Assembly: GCA_024509875.1 (NCBI GenBank)
Contig: JAMPIV010006387.1
Location: 229,501-293,500 of the forward strand
DNA from: Oreohelix idahoensis
Taxonomy: Eukaryota > Mollusca > Gastropoda > Stylommatophora > Oreohelicidae
Reading direction: 5' to 3'
Length of the DNA stretch: 64,000 nt
Shown here: piece after piece, positions 1-12,295 of the stretch
Layout: the number at the start of each line of letters is the position of its first letter
Position numbering within the stretch: the first letter of the stretch is position 1
Notes under the pieces: generated by a model
The model's database searches: none
The model's input: only the letters and a program-made list of their open reading frames with translations
Told to the model about the DNA's origin: nothing
Program-made: the position numbers and the translations under genes

Positions 1-218
1 TTTGATGAAGGGTTATTCCTGCGTAAAGAAATTGTTCTTGTAATAGGAATTTTTTTAGAAAATCAGTTAAAAAAATTTAGTGTTTCTTTAATTTATTTTT
101 TTCAACCTGTATTTAAAAAGGGAGGCAAAACAAGGATGCATGATATATTGAGCTATGAAATACTGAAACACATGCCAAAGAGTGCGTTAGGAATTGTAAC
201 ATCTCCATTTAACACAAT

Positions 219-765
219 TTGTTATTGTTGATAAAAATCAACGTCACTGCACTCTGGGCAAACCCATATGTGCTCAGTCTCCCTCAACAAATGTCGAAGG
301 GTATGAATACTAATTGTTCATGTTGCGCACTGGTTGTATACACGCCGGATGCATCCTCTCTTACGTCTGTCCCTGCTGGTCGTATGTTTGATGCCGAATT
401 GCAGCAATCTTAGCCTTGATGGTTCATCGATTGCAGTGTCATTCTCTAATAGGCAATAATGAAGTGCCCTCAGTATCTCTCCCTTATCCAAATCCAGTGC
501 ACCTTCTATGGGTGCTCTTGAAACTAGTCTGTCAGCTCTTTCATTGCCGCATACCAGTACAGTAGATCAACAACAGTTCCTGAAGATTCAAGACTTCTAT
601 GGAGGTTTTCCATTCGGGCCAAAGCCATCCTTTTTGGACCTTCCGAAGCATGGATTGTGAGCTTGATGGAGATACCAGCAATGTGAGACTGACTACTGCT
701 TTGTTCAAATATATTCATGTTGAGGAGTTGAAAGAAAAATAACAAGAGTATCAGTGGTAGAACAA
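219..765 (-). mobile_element. I/Nimb-like LINE remnant (RNase H region)
   Basis: Minus-strand translation in broken frames gives an RNase H-like segment: VVDLLYWY, a region matching the NERADRLVSRAP type of motif, then ALDLDKGEILRAL and a Cys/Arg-rich tail. RNase H domains of I-like non-LTR elements carry this arrangement. The frames are interrupted, so it is a dead fragment. The family assignment comes from motif recognition only. Confidence 0.5.
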
Positions 766-1281
766 TGAACAATTTAAATCTGCATAAGATTAACTAACAG
801 CCAGGACAACTCAAGAGTCTACTGGGAGGACAGCATTAGGCAATCTGTGAAGGACTGAGGACTAGATTGGAACCAGGCCAGGAGGAAGACAGTCAAAACA
901 ATAGTATGGTGCTCTCTCTCTGGCAAACCTCTACAACCCAGGGTCGAAGAGGAATGACTAAGTAAGGCAAATAGCATGTTTTCAATTTATAAAGATACTA
1001 ATTTATTGAAAACTATAATAGAAAGAAAGATTGAAGGAAAAACTGAAAAGAATATGACAGTGCTCGTTGGTGAGAAAGAATTATCCAGAAGTCTCATATT
1101 TGACATTTTCTATTTGAATAAGTTTAAAAAAAAAAAAATCAAAATAGGAGCAGCCTACATAATCCCAATTTTTAAAAAAAAATATCCGTGTTAGTTCTGT
1201 TGGAAAATAAACACTGCCTTTGCTTTGATTTAATCTTACAAATATATTGATACTTCATTTCTGTTTGAACTGTCCTAATAG
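766..1281. other. Intron of gene 1 with possible LINE 3'-end remnant
   Basis: No intact gene is visible. About 815-965 (+) resembles the C-terminus of a LINE (pieces like GLDWNQARRKTVK), interrupted by stops. The rest is AT-rich and ends in the acceptor-like sequence cctaatag just before 1282. Confidence 0.3.
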
Positions 1282-2134
1282 GTCTCCTGAATTCACCAGA
1301 AAGAAATCCAGGAAAACCTTCAATGAACGAACCAGCATGGTGAACAGTGTTTGTGAAGTTCAAGAAAATTACAGATCTAGTTATGAATCTTATGATGGTC
1401 AGCATTATAAAAATAATACAGGCCCTTCTTTTCACTCTGCACCAGGCAAGATTTGTCCTGGCATGTCAATGTCAAAGATTCAAATTTATGACAAAGATAA
1501 TCTTTCTTCTTCCTCATCTGCTGGAGCAGTCCATGACCAGGAAGAAAATGTACATTGCCTGTTGTCCAGTCGATTTATAGACAAAAACAGTACTAGTTCT
1601 CATGATCCATATGCAGGTGCCCAGTTAGACCATGCTGACAGCCATGGTTGGGTGGACAGACAACTGGTCTGTGATGTGCCCCAGAGTTGTTTGAAAGAGA
1701 ACAAGGAAAAGTCAGCTCAGAATACAATGAAGGACAAACAAAAATTGGCCTCTGGAACAACAGAGGCTTCAAAGTGGGATGCATTTCTTGAAACTGATAA
1801 CGATGTAGATGATGAGAATGAAGACAACAGCACATGTTATGAAAATGATCATATCTTTGAAACTGTTATGAATTCCAACATGCTGGAAAGGAATAAACAG
1901 GGTTTACTGGCAGGATTTTCAGGTCAACATGGACATTTGGCAGAGAGATCCCACAACCTTTCACCTTTGAACCAGGTAAATAAACACTGTGATTGGTTAA
2001 AGGAATCACACATTAAAAAGGCTGCAGTCTCAAACACCAAACATTCCCAGGTCATTCATAGCCCTTCAGTTCTTAGACAAGGATTGTTTGATCTTGGCTA
2101 TGATATACCTGAAGGAGATCTTGATTTACAGTAG
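1282..2134 (+). CDS. Terminal exon of an unidentified gene (about 283 codons)
   Basis: An open frame runs from a good 3' splice site (tgtcctaatag, AG at 1280-1281) to TAG at 2132-2134. One base is carried over from the previous exon, which lies before this window. The protein is hydrophilic, low in complexity and rich in Ser, Asn, Asp and His, with no membrane segment. It has a basic start (FTRKKSRKTF), a SKWDAFLETD motif followed by an acidic run (DVDDENEDN) about two thirds along, and an acidic C-terminus (GLFDLGYDIPEGDLDLQ). SKW/SRW-x-FL plus an acidic tail is reminiscent of MRN complex-interacting protein (MRNIP), but its diagnostic N-terminal Cys motif is absent here, so no symbol is given. 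The exon is real because it is long, open and followed by a polyadenylation signal; its function is unknown. Confidence 0.6.
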
Positions 2135-2755
2135 TGATTGTTGACAAGGATTGTTTGATCTTAGCTATGATATACATGAAGGAGTTCTTGATTTACAGTA
2201 TTGATTGTTGACAAGGATTCTTTGATCTTAGCTATGATATACTTAAAGAAAATCTTGATTTACAGTATTGATTGTTTCACATGGATTGTTTGATCTTAGC
2301 TATGATATACCTAAATGAGATCTTGATTTACAGTAGTTTTTTTTTTTTTTTTCTTCGTACGCCCGCTAATACTCGAGGCGAAATCTCAGGTTATTATTTT
2401 ATGTCTAACCTGACATTGATTTTACGTGAGTATCCCTTTATTTCTTGTACAGAGACAGGTGTCCCTCGCCATTCAGGCAAATACTCGCCGATTTCGGAGG
2501 TACCCATTGCAGCTGGGTCGGCTCAGGAGCCGCCAGTCCCTGGTCGACGACACTCCTTCAAATGTTCTCGCCAGGTCTCGAGTTAATCCAGTCCAAATCC
2601 CGGTCGACGAAAAATCCTCAAATGCCGTCACCCGGGTTTGATCCTGTATCACCCGGTCGCCAGAGCGGTGTTGTAACCACTACGCTAGCGCGGCTCCCAT
2701 TTACAGTAGTGATTGTTAAACAAGAATTGTTTGATCTAGGTTATGATATACATCA
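2076..2755 (+). repeat. 67-bp tandem repeat containing the C-terminal codons of gene 1
   Basis: Unit starts fall at 2076, 2143, 2210 and 2277, with a partial fifth copy near 2711. The first unit encodes the last ~17 residues and stop of the upstream gene. The others are 3' UTR copies beginning gacaaggattgtttgatctt. Copies 2 and 3 have the TAG changed to TAT. A SINE interrupts the fourth unit. Confidence 0.85.
2338..2698 (-). mobile_element. tRNA-derived SINE (type 1)
   Basis: A poly-T run at the left end is the A-tail of a minus-strand insertion. The head (reverse of 2640-2698) has an A-box-like tagcgtagtgg and a B-box-like ggatcaaaccc. It is flanked by a perfect 12-bp target duplication, atttacagtagt, at 2326-2337 and 2699-2710. 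It lies inside the 3' UTR repeat of gene 1. A related copy is at 17669-17942. Confidence 0.85.
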
Positions 2756-3042
2756 GTGGCCCCCATATTGGTCAGTTTTCTGGTATCCTTCTTTTACCCT
2801 AAGAATTCCAAAACAAAACTGCCCATAGTTGGTTTCCTCAATATGTCAATACTTTGCTTTACATTCTTGTATCATTTTCAGAAGAGAAACTTTTATCATT
2901 AAAAAAAACAAAACAGTTCTGGTGTTTTTTTTGTTTGCTGTTTAAAAAGGGGATTTGTTTCGCCTAAATGTCTTTTCATTTGATTAAAGTTTATCTTTTG
3001 GAAAGTGTAAATGTTCGTTTTGTTATGGTATTATAGACATCA

Positions 3043-3048
3043 AATAAA
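3043..3048 (+). promoter_or_regulatory. Candidate polyadenylation signal of gene 1
   Basis: AATAAA lies about 0.9 kb after the stop codon, or about 0.55 kb when the SINE is discounted. It is the best-placed signal before unrelated repeats begin. Confidence 0.5.
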
Positions 3049-3126
3049 CACCCTAAGATATCTGTTGAGGTCACAGAAATTTAGTTTCCAAGAATAGTGA
3101 AAATACTTTCACACACTCAGGACCAG

Positions 3127-3290
3127 TCTCTCATCATCCTCCTTCTGCTCCCTAAGGAGCATAGGCTTCAACAAATGTATGCCAAGTCTTCCTAACCCGT
3201 GTCATCAGGTCAAGGTCTTTCCATATCTTCTTCATGTCTTTTCTCTAGTTCTTTTCTGCATGTGTTCTTTGGTCTTTTACCCAGGGGATA
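3127..3290 (-). mobile_element. LINE 3'-end remnant (family of 18300-21019)
   Basis: The minus-strand sequence matches the 3' end of the LINE at 18.3-21.0 kb: ggagcataggcttcaacaaa, then the Arg-rich C-terminal coding segment. It is strongly 5' truncated and decayed. Confidence 0.55.
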
Positions 3291-3608
3291 GCTTTCTAAA
3301 CTGATAAAGGTTTTGAGCATTGGTAAAATGAAAAGTTACACAAAAGAAGTATAAAATAGTTTGTTACTTACACATTTTTAGTGTACTGGCTTCCGAGCTC
3401 AGTGGTCCATGGTTCAGTCCCCAGTTAAGGGGGGATTTTTTAGACGTAAACAGCTCCAGGTTGACCCAGTCTCATGAATTGAGTACCAGGGCAACTCTGG
3501 GAAGGTTAAAGGCGGCTGGCGTGATGCTGACCACGACCCCTAGTGTGTCGTACGGTCAAAATAAATAGGCCTAACACCATATTCCCAATATGCCTCAATG
3601 GGCATGTA

Positions 3609-5112
3609 TAATAATAGCCCCTTCAGTCATAGCTGACTATGGGAATGCAACCCTGAGGTGACAGCCCTTAACTGCTTATTTTCCTGCTGTTCCTTTCGAC
3701 GTTTCTGCACTCTTCTGCTTGCTGTGAGAGCTTCTTTTCGCCTAATCTGAGGTGGTGCCACTTGGTGTGATTGGCAGCTTCATCCTCCCAGGTTGCTGGA
3801 TTTATGTCCAGTGCCCTATGTCTCTCTTGCACACATCTTTGAACATCAGCTGCAGTCGCCCAGCTGTTCTTTTGCCAATTGCCAGTTGTCCGTAGAAGAT
3901 ATCTTTTGGGGTGCAACCATCTTCCATGCAGCGGACATGGCCAAGCCAGTGTAGTCTGCGCTAAGCAGTATATACATGCTTTGAAGGCCAGCATGTGACA
4001 ACACCTCGACATTTGTCACTTTGTCCTTCCACAAAATACCGAGGATGTGGCGTAGACACCGTAGATGGAAGATATTGAGCCTTCTTTCTTGCTTAGCATA
4101 GGTTGTCCATGTCTCGCTGCCATATGGAAGTGTGCTGGTGACGCAGGCGTTATATACCGCAGCTTTGGTCTTCGTTGCGAGTTTGTAATTTCCCCAAATG
4201 CGTTGTGAGGCGGGCAAAAGTGGCTGCAGCTTTGCCAACGAGGCTGTAAATTTCTGTTTCCAGAGAAAGTTTGTCGTTGATGGTAGACCCCACTATCAGA
4301 AGAGAACAGAACCAACCCAAAGACGACTATCACACTCTCGACCGGCAGAGACAGATAACTATTTTTCGCCTCAGGACAGGGCATAACAAACTGAATAAAC
4401 ACATGCACAAGCTACGATTGTCTGCTTCACCACTGTGCACATGTGGATTAAACGAACAAACTGCTGAGCATGTTCTACAGGATTGTCCTCTGTATGACCA
4501 GTTAAGAAAGATATACTGGCCCAATGACTCAACACTAAACTCAAAGCTATATGGAGCTAAAGAGGAACTTCAAACAACAGTCGAATTCATCATGAGAACT
4601 CGTCTGACTGTGTAAACATCAAAGATGCGATCGCAAGAAGAAGAAGATGGTAGACCCCAGGTATGTGAAGTGGCGCACCACTGCCAGTTCATAGTTATCG
4701 ATAGTGATAACTGGTGCAGCACCCACATCCTGACTCAGCACATTTGTTTTCTTTATTGTGAGGCCAAAGTCCTTGCATGCTTGAGTGAAGGGATTCATCA
4801 AGCTCTGAAGCTCCTGCTGACTTTGAGTGACAATTGCAGTGCTGTCAGCGAATAACAAGTCTCATAGTGACCCTTCTGATTTTTTTTTTTTTTGGCTTCA
4901 GCCTTGCAAGGTTAAACTAGGCCATCTGACCTAGTGTGAAGGCATATTCCTTCACTTGCATCTCTGAATACATGTTTCAAGAGCAAGGCAAGGAAGATCC
5001 CAAAGATCGGAGCCAGGACGCAGCCTTGTTTAACAACTGTGTATGGCAAAGGGCTTTGATGTGCTTCCAGCATATTGGACTGTTCCCTTCATGTCTTTCT
5101 TGGAATGACTTT
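3609..5112 (-). mobile_element. 5'-truncated LINE (RT to C-terminus), itself interrupted
   Basis: Minus-strand reading gives reverse transcriptase pieces in order: MKGTVQY, VKQGCVLAP, LLFADSTAIVTQSQQELQS, HFTYLGSTI, then after an insertion NDKLSLETEI, ALPYGSETWTTYAKQERRLN-like sequence and the C-terminus LDINPATWEDEA. Frameshifts and an internal T-run make it a pseudogene. It is flanked by an 11-bp duplication, atgggcatgta (3598-3608) and atgggcgtgta (5113-5123), inside a SINE tail. A second 3' fragment of this family is at 57263-57598. Confidence 0.8.
4293..4644 (+). mobile_element. I/Nimb-like LINE 3' fragment nested in another LINE
   Basis: An open frame ending at 4615 reads TIFRLRTGHNKLN, then a Cys-containing segment (LCTCGLNEQTAEHVLQDCP) and YGAKEELQTTVEFI. 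This is the post-RNase H C-terminus of I-like LINEs. It ends in an agaagaagaag-type tail. A perfect 14-bp target duplication, gatggtagacccca, lies at 4279-4292 and 4645-4658. Removing the insert restores the frame of the host LINE (YLGSTI followed by NDKLSLETEI). Confidence 0.85.
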
Positions 5113-5689
5113 ATGGGCGTGTAGCGGGATCCTGTCCCTACCTTTTCCTACACACTTTTACTAGATAATGATAAAATGAAAACAAATCAAGGAAAATCAA
5201 ATAAAAATTTCAAATTAACAGAGAACTCATCTTTGATTTTTATTATGAGTGGTTGATAATAAATATATTTTCAAGTGTCAAAATATGTGCTGTCAAAATT
5301 TTTTTTTAATACTGGCACATGACTGGCCAAACATAGTAGCTGGATTAAGGATTTTGGTGTTATATAATTTCTGCCATTGCCAAGTGTCTGTATTAACAGC
5401 AAGCAGTGTCATACTCACCTACAACCCTCACCCTAGTGCTGGTATATATAGATAAAGATGACCTGTGGGCCTAGGTCTGACCAATTTAAAATATCGTTGT
5501 CATTATAGTTATCAATATCATATTCGCTCCAATTACCAAGACTCAAATCATTAAATAATGGGCCACATGGGAAGTTTTGGTTTTTATTTAATTCTTTACT
5601 AGTAACAACAAAATACATTTTTGTGCTATTTGTTATTATTTATAATTTTTGTTTTCATAATACTGAAAATTGTTTCATGAAGTTGTGGG

Positions 5690-5845
5690 AGTCTCTGAGA
5701 AGACACAGAATAGGACAACTATTCCCTCAAGCAGGTCATAAGAGGTTACTAATATGAGGTTGTGCAAAAGGCAGGCAACCTCATCATGTCAAATAAATTG
5801 TTAAAGAAACCACTGTTACAAGAGAACATGGAAATGTTTTGGCAC
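5690..5845 (+). repeat. Copy of a dispersed ~200-bp repeat family
   Basis: It shares gagtctctgagaagacac, gaggttgtgcaaaaggcaggcaa-like and aagaaaccactg blocks with copies at 11420-11575, 12725-13045, 44655-44850, 46255-46535 and 59255-59770. Confidence 0.55.
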
Positions 5846-6889
5846 AGGTTTATTACAAAGTGGACAGGCTGCAATTGTGGCTTCATATTCCACAGGGAGT
5901 GAAATGGAAATTGATGATTATGTTAAGTCAATAGTTTAAATGTGTGTCAGTGAACAGATTACGTTTAGAAGATGAGAAAAAGATCCTCCAGAGTGCCTGT
6001 TACTTCTCTCTCTTGAGTTGTCTGGTGTTGCTGGTGGTATTCTCCTCATTTAATTAATACCTGCATGGACTAACGTTCATTTCACTAAATCTTCTAGTGA
6101 GAATACCTTGTGTTCCTTGAAAAACAAACAGAAAATAAAGTGGTTTCTTCTCTCCCCTCTCTCATACCTTGCTCATTAGCAGTTACATGAACAGTCTATG
6201 CACATCAAAACTACTGCTTCTTCTCTCTCTTCCCCACCACCACCACTCAGAGATACACAAAGTACTTTTTACATGCGTAGTCTGTTTATATGTTATAGTT
6301 CCTTTAAAATGATTAAGCAGATTTGGATTTCATAGGTTTGGCTTTGACCTAACCATGACATGCAAAATGACCAAATGCAGGGAGCAACAATCAAAACACT
6401 GACCAACACATTCACTGCAGAATACTCTGGTTAAGGACTAACTCATCGAGATGTTGTTGTATTTTTCAATATTTATTTAGACAAAACATGACTGACAAAA
6501 GCACATACGCACAGATCACACAAGGACTAACTGCTTAATCTAAAAGCTTATGTCATTAAATACAGAATCAAATCAAATTTTGAGGTGATACAAACAGGAA
6601 TATTTTACATATTATTTACATCTCTGATCTTCCACCGACATTTAAAAAAAGTATGGAAAAAATCAGTCTGCAGAAAGAGAGGACCCTTACTGAAAATTCT
6701 ACAAGTCCTTTAGAACATAATATTACCAAGTCTTATTTTCAGAAGAGGTCAAGGGATCAATCATTTCCCCTTGATTCTTTCTGACATTTGTACAGTATTT
6801 GGTACACAAGCCACGAGAGGCCTCTCCGTGCGTGTATGTCCTTGGATTTACATTTCTGCAAGTCTCGTATTTCTCAGGACTTCTCCGCT

Positions 6890-7008
6890 ACTTCTACATT
6901 ATTCTCTTTCCCTGAGTAAATTTAATTTCACTTATTTTCTTATATTTTACTTCTACATTATTCTCTTTCCCTGAGTAAATTTAATTTCACTTATTTTCTT
7001 ATATTTTA
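6890..7008. repeat. 59-bp direct tandem duplication
   Basis: Two adjacent, essentially identical copies begin acttctacattattctcttt at 6890 and 6949. Confidence 0.9.
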
Positions 7009-9154
7009 CTCACTTTTCCTCAGCCTGTGACTAGTCCAACTCTAGTTTCTTTTCATAAGTTGTAGATCTACAGGTTTCTGTTTTAGTCTTCACAGTTAAT
7101 TTCTGATATTAGAGCAGAAATATTACTGTTCTTGAACTTAAAACTACACACTTGTAACAAAGAACACTAGGTGAGTGTCTGTACTGACAGAGACAACAGC
7201 AAAACACTTGTCCGGATGAGAGTTGGTGTAAAAAAATAATACAGAAACAAGATCAAATAGGAGTGTGTATTGTATAGAACATTATGTGAGGGAGTGTTGG
7301 TTGAGAAACTTACAGTAGAAGAATACCATCTGGGTAGGAGTCTTGTTGAAAGAACAGTGTGAAGTCAGTGTACTGGTAGTAGAAATTTATACTTTAAGGA
7401 GTTTACACAAATGACAGATTGATATTAAGATGAAGCTACAGCATGACAATACAGTCATTCCTGATGATATAACAAAAAAATATGGGATGATGGTGCCAGT
7501 TACAAGTCAGAGTGGAACAGCAAAAAATAATATATGATAAAACTGTGACCAAATTATATCTTCTGTCTTGACTGGCACGCTTGAAAACAACACAAGAACA
7601 CTTAAAAATAACTGGACAGATTTCAAACACAGCAGAACACTGTAATGTATTTTAAAATATTCCTGCAAAAGTTATAATGACATAATGGTTACACAGTAAG
7701 GGTGGTATTAATGAAACTAAATTAGATAAGGAAGTAATAGTTGTCTAATGAACACGTTCCATCAGGTTTTTCTTTCTAAATTGTGGTATCTCTCATTCTT
7801 CTCTAGCATTTTGAACTATTGACTCTTGTCCTGTCAACATGATCCATCTTTTCCTGTCAACACGATCCATCTTTGTTCTTTACTATCCCTGATGATCTCT
7901 TGCTAGCTCATGTCCTAGCGCTTTCAGGCTCATTTCTATACTAACCATACATCCATATTGGTTTTATATTTTCAATTTGTTCGATATCTGCTCTGTTTGT
8001 TTCTCTGATAGCATCCTCTTAGTTGACATACCCAGTACATTTACAATCTTTGACAGCATAATGGAAGCTGGATTTCTTCTGCACACCCGACTGTTTAGTC
8101 TGGTCTTGTGTAGAAGTTAAGATTTTTTAAATTGAGTCTCTTAGATGTGCCTGTGATTACTCACATTAAACTTAATATTATATATGTTCATACGTTATAA
8201 CTCTTGTAAGATTTAGTGCTTCTATTCCAATCTAATCACAGTGGATCAATAATTTTTCTTAAACACTTAACATAAAAATAAATAAATACAAGTTATGATT
8301 CCCATATTGAAACATAATGCTCAATCTGGCTATACAAGACATGGGAAAACAATAATTAAACAAAATATAAAACTGACAGCTGCATAAGAAGGGGATCTGA
8401 GGGTCAAGGCCATAAGATGAACCTTTGTAGTCAATTGGAAAAAAAAATCCTATGCAGAAATCCACAAGTACACAATAATGAAATTTTTTTTAAATTGTTG
8501 GGGCAATATATCATGAACATATATAGAGATGCTCTCTACACATGGCTCAAGAAGGCATGCTAAAGGGAAACCAGAAAACATTTTAGACAGGATACCTAGG
8601 AAGACTCCTTCCAGTTTTATATGAACAAAAAACATGAGTACAATGCAGAAAATCTCTAAACAAATTCTGTAACATCAATGACAAAATCACAGACAAGATA
8701 GAAATGATTAGGGCATGTACCAGTATTTTACCCTCACTTGGTTCTAAAGGAACAATCGAAGTGATATAAGAATACAGAATGGGAGCAGACAGAAACAAGG
8801 AAGACCGCAAACAACAGATCCAACGGGACAAGTCTGCTGGTCCCTTTTGTTCCAAAAGGAGCCAGGAGAGAAGAAAGACAACTGTGACAATAAAACACAT
8901 CACATCTACTGCATCACTTTTAGCAGATATTCAACATTGATTCAGCCACTGTTTTCTATATCTAGATTTGTTGTGCTGCTTTGTTTGTTTATAAAGTTAT
9001 TGCATCATAGAAACAGCAGACGCTGTAAATTTCAGGGGAAAATTAAAGACTGATAAAGATTTCTACTTTCAAATAACTGGATCAAAAAATATACACCCAA
9101 TAACAGGCTTTGTTTTCTGGACGACAATCTGGTGGCTCAGTTTTATGTATAGCG

Positions 9155-9400
9155 AGTGTCTGATTGTCACAGCGGTTAGAGCGCTGACCTCTCACAGCAA
9201 AGGTGTGACACGCTATCATCAACCCAGTTGTACTGCTCTTGAGTTAGGGAAGGCAGAGACGAAGGGAACTGCCCTGGGTGTCCTCTTCCCCCCCCCCCCC
9301 AACCCTCTTTTGAAGCTGGATCTAGTGTGAAGAAGTCTCTAAAACTTCACTACCCTATGGAGGTATATGCTATGGGACAACCTTGACCTTTTATACATAA
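9155..9400 (+). mobile_element. Possible tRNA-derived SINE
   Basis: The tRNA-like head cggttagagcgctgacctct followed by a degenerate B box (aaggtgtgacacgc) resembles a SINE head. No flanking duplication was found, so support is weak. Confidence 0.3.
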
Positions 9401-10476
9401 AGTCATTTCAAAACTGTCAGCCTGCAAGCAAGACTTGCTGACAAAATGAATATACAAGCAGCAGAAGTGGATTGTAACGAAACACTGATCTAGCTTTTTT
9501 TTTTTTTTACATCCAGCACTAAACTGGAGAAACCCTATTGTAGCTTTTTTTTTTTTTTTTTTTCATTTTGTTAAGCGAGCCTCCTCACGACACATCTTGG
9601 AAAACAAAATCTGTTATAGCCAATGAACAGACGATAAACAATTTAGGAAATATATGACAAAGCCATCAGGGTTTGTGCTTCGAAAACCCCTTGTTTCCCA
9701 TAGGAGGTAGTTATCAGAATGCAAAATTATCAAATCTGTTAGCCATTGTGAAATTGTATATATTTTAGCATGTGCATTTAACATCTATTCTTGCCAGTCT
9801 ACTAAAGTTAAACAAATAAGTCTGAACTAAAAAAAATAAATAATACAACAAAATTCAGCAGCTTAAAATTTTTGTAAAAAATGGTATTAAAAATTATTTT
9901 TTAAGATTGTGTCCAGAGTTAATTCATGTACACTGTTTAGGGATCCTAAACCAACCACTGAAAGTATATGAGTATTACAATTTTCATTGTGACTTTAAAA
10001 CATGTTTATATTAACATTATCTGGGCTGTGATCTGTGTCTATTTAAAGGTTTGTTCAAAAACTGAAGTAACCAAGTGAACAAAATATGACAATATAAGCT
10101 GCAGCATCTGAAATTGTTCATCTGGGCAAATCATTTGTTAGAGACAGAAAATATGAACAAGTGCATAACATGGCAGTCGTGAAAGTACTAATAATTAACT
10201 GCCATATTAATCATAATGAAATGGATGGTGACGACGAATATGAAGTATGACATAAAATATATTTTAATGACAAAAACACCAAAAGTAATCAAAGTTGACA
10301 TTTATTAAAAGCAACGATTAACTGGGCAACTGAGAAGTAAATGATTACAGAAACAAAAACTTTTCCTCGTAACTTTACAACAAACTAATGTTTCTCTGTT
10401 ACTTTAAAAAAAAAACTTGAAATTACAGTACAGTATAACAAAAATCTTCCTAAATTATTTAATCAGTTTTTTTTTT

Positions 10477-10645
10477 AAAGATTAAAAATGAAAACCTAAC
10501 AGAAATGGATTATTTGAACAACATTAATAAAAGATTAAAAATGAAAACCTAACAGAAATGGATTATTTGAACAACATTAATAAAAGATTAAAAATGAAAA
10601 CCTAACAGAAATGGATTATTTGAACAACATTAATAAAAGATTTAA
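10477..10645. repeat. 53-bp tandem repeat, three copies
   Basis: attaaaaatgaaaacctaac recurs at 10481, 10534 and 10587 with near-perfect copies between. Confidence 0.9.
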
Positions 10646-11419
10646 AATGCTTCTGATCCTGAAGGATCAGTTTTGAAAGAAAATGATGTAAACATTTTGC
10701 AAACTAAATGTTTCTATTTTGGGGGCAAGCTCAACAAAAATGAAATATTGGAACAACATATTCATAATACAAATGTATGTATAGTATATATATATAGAGA
10801 GTTCATTATTATAACAATATAAACTGCCAAATCAATTAAAAATATGGCATTGAAGGCACCTCCGATGATAATAAGAGCCTGCTCTTGATCAGTCCTTCAC
10901 TTCCTGGAGTCTGCATCATTGTATATCAGACTTGGTAGCAAGTTTATCTCCCTAACTGGAGATTGGCAGTAGATGCTGCATACATACACTCAGTTTTTAA
11001 TAAATCATGCTTGTGTGTGCAGTGAATCTCCTTAAATTAATTACTGCAACAAGGAACACCTCTTTCCTCCATATCACATCCTGAACATCACTTTTCTGTG
11101 TGCAATGAAACTGCTTCAATTTATATTTGCAACAAGGAAACGCCACAGTTTTTCACAATAGAAGACTATTTGTATACTGAATTAACTGAATGAATATATG
11201 CAACATTTTGTTCATGTTCTAATAATATCTATGATACTATGAGAATTAAATCTAATTTTAATTACTTGTAATATCTACAAAATGAAAACGTAACTTTTAT
11301 ATTACATTACTTCACTTTTCTTGTACTGATTCTACCAAAATAAATTTCTGCAAAGAAGGACCCTAGTAATTTCAAATGGCATCTATGCATATTTATGTTG
11401 TACATCTATGCACTTTTAT

Positions 11420-11575
11420 GTTGTACAAGGTGCCTGGCAATCTCATTGTATAAAACATACCACAGAAACCACCACTGTAAAAGCTAGTGAAGGCTTGATG
11501 CATACTTCCTGCAAGGAACTAACTACAATGATAGCTCCATGCTCCGTAAGAAGCAAAGAAAATAATGATCTCTGC
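11420..11575 (+). repeat. Copy of the dispersed ~200-bp repeat family
   Basis: It contains cacagaaaccaccactgtaa, the cttcctgcaaggaac block and a gctccatgctccgtaagaagc segment as in the other copies. It is 5' incomplete. Confidence 0.5.
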
Positions 11576-12075
11576 ACATTATATTTTTTCAAATAAACTG
11601 AAAACAGGAAATCTCAGCAATTCTATTTCATCATTGCCCATTACAGTCTTTTGTGCATTGTAATGACCTACCAAGTTGTTCAGTGGTCACAAAGAACACA
11701 TGTAGCTTTTATGAGTACTGAAACAACTGAATAGTTATAACAAACAAAATCTTGGTACTTTCTTTGTGCTCTTTTAAGGATATTATCATGTAACTATTTC
11801 ATGTCAAATATGAACATTTTTTAAAATGACTTTAGGGATGGTGGACTGTGTTTTTAGAAATGTATCAACAGAGCTAAAATTATATTAATTTAAACTCATG
11901 ATTTTCAAGTTCATTTAACCCGCTTGAAACTATCCTGAAAAAATCTGGCATGTCATTTACAGCCAAACAAAAATAAGCAACAAATAATGGAGAATTTAAT
12001 CTATCTTTAAAAAAGAAATATATATATATATAATCAAGCAATAAATAAGAAAAAGCTGACCCTGAAAATAACATT

Positions 12076-12170
12076 TTTATTTTGGTCCCCCAAAATCTCT
12101 AGCATCATAAAATTCCATTTTTGTCACGACAAATCAGTATGTAATGCTCAATTTGCATATTCTTTTTATT
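12076..12170 (-). promoter_or_regulatory. Candidate polyadenylation signals of the syndecan-like gene
   Basis: Two AATAAA hexamers on the minus strand (12165-12170 and 12076-12081) lie about 125 and 215 bases after the stop at 12296. Others occur farther downstream, so which is used is unknown. Confidence 0.35.
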
Positions 12171-12295
12171 TTGGGTTAAAAAATGATTGGCTGGCAAACC
12201 TGAACTGTAAAATATATAACCTGACCAAACTTTGATAGTATTAACAAGTCTGAGAACAGACCTCCATTTCCCTGATCAGAACATTCTGTTCATGT

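Larger units (their letters stand above)
3377..5145 (+). mobile_element. tRNA-derived SINE (type 2), split by a LINE
   Basis: The SINE body is 3377-3608 and its 3' end resumes at 5113 with gggcgtgtagcgggatcc. It shares actggcttcc, gtggtccatggttca and gcctaacaccatattcccaa with copies at 16619-16837 and 58058-58336. A LINE entered its tail. An imperfect outer target duplication (tacaca[t/c]tttta near 3371 and 5148) is possible. Confidence 0.7.
5850..12295. other. AT-rich noncoding stretch; may include a long 3' UTR of the minus-strand gene
   Basis: No convincing coding sequence was found on either strand; the open frames are short and of biased composition. It lies directly downstream of the stop of the syndecan-like gene. 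A 59-bp direct duplication, a 53-bp triplication, a SINE-like piece and a dispersed repeat copy are listed separately. The extent of any 3' UTR cannot be fixed from sequence alone. Confidence 0.4.

Noticed and set aside
1282..2134. Naming gene 1 as MRNIP
   Set aside because: Only a SKW-x-FL motif and an acidic tail are suggestive; the diagnostic N-terminal Cys region is outside the window.
2272..2828. Plus-strand frames across the SINE in the gene 1 3' UTR
   Set aside because: They cross a SINE with clear target duplications; no coding support.
8583..8903. 106-codon minus-strand hydrophobic frame
   Set aside because: AT-rich composition, no splice context and no family resemblance.
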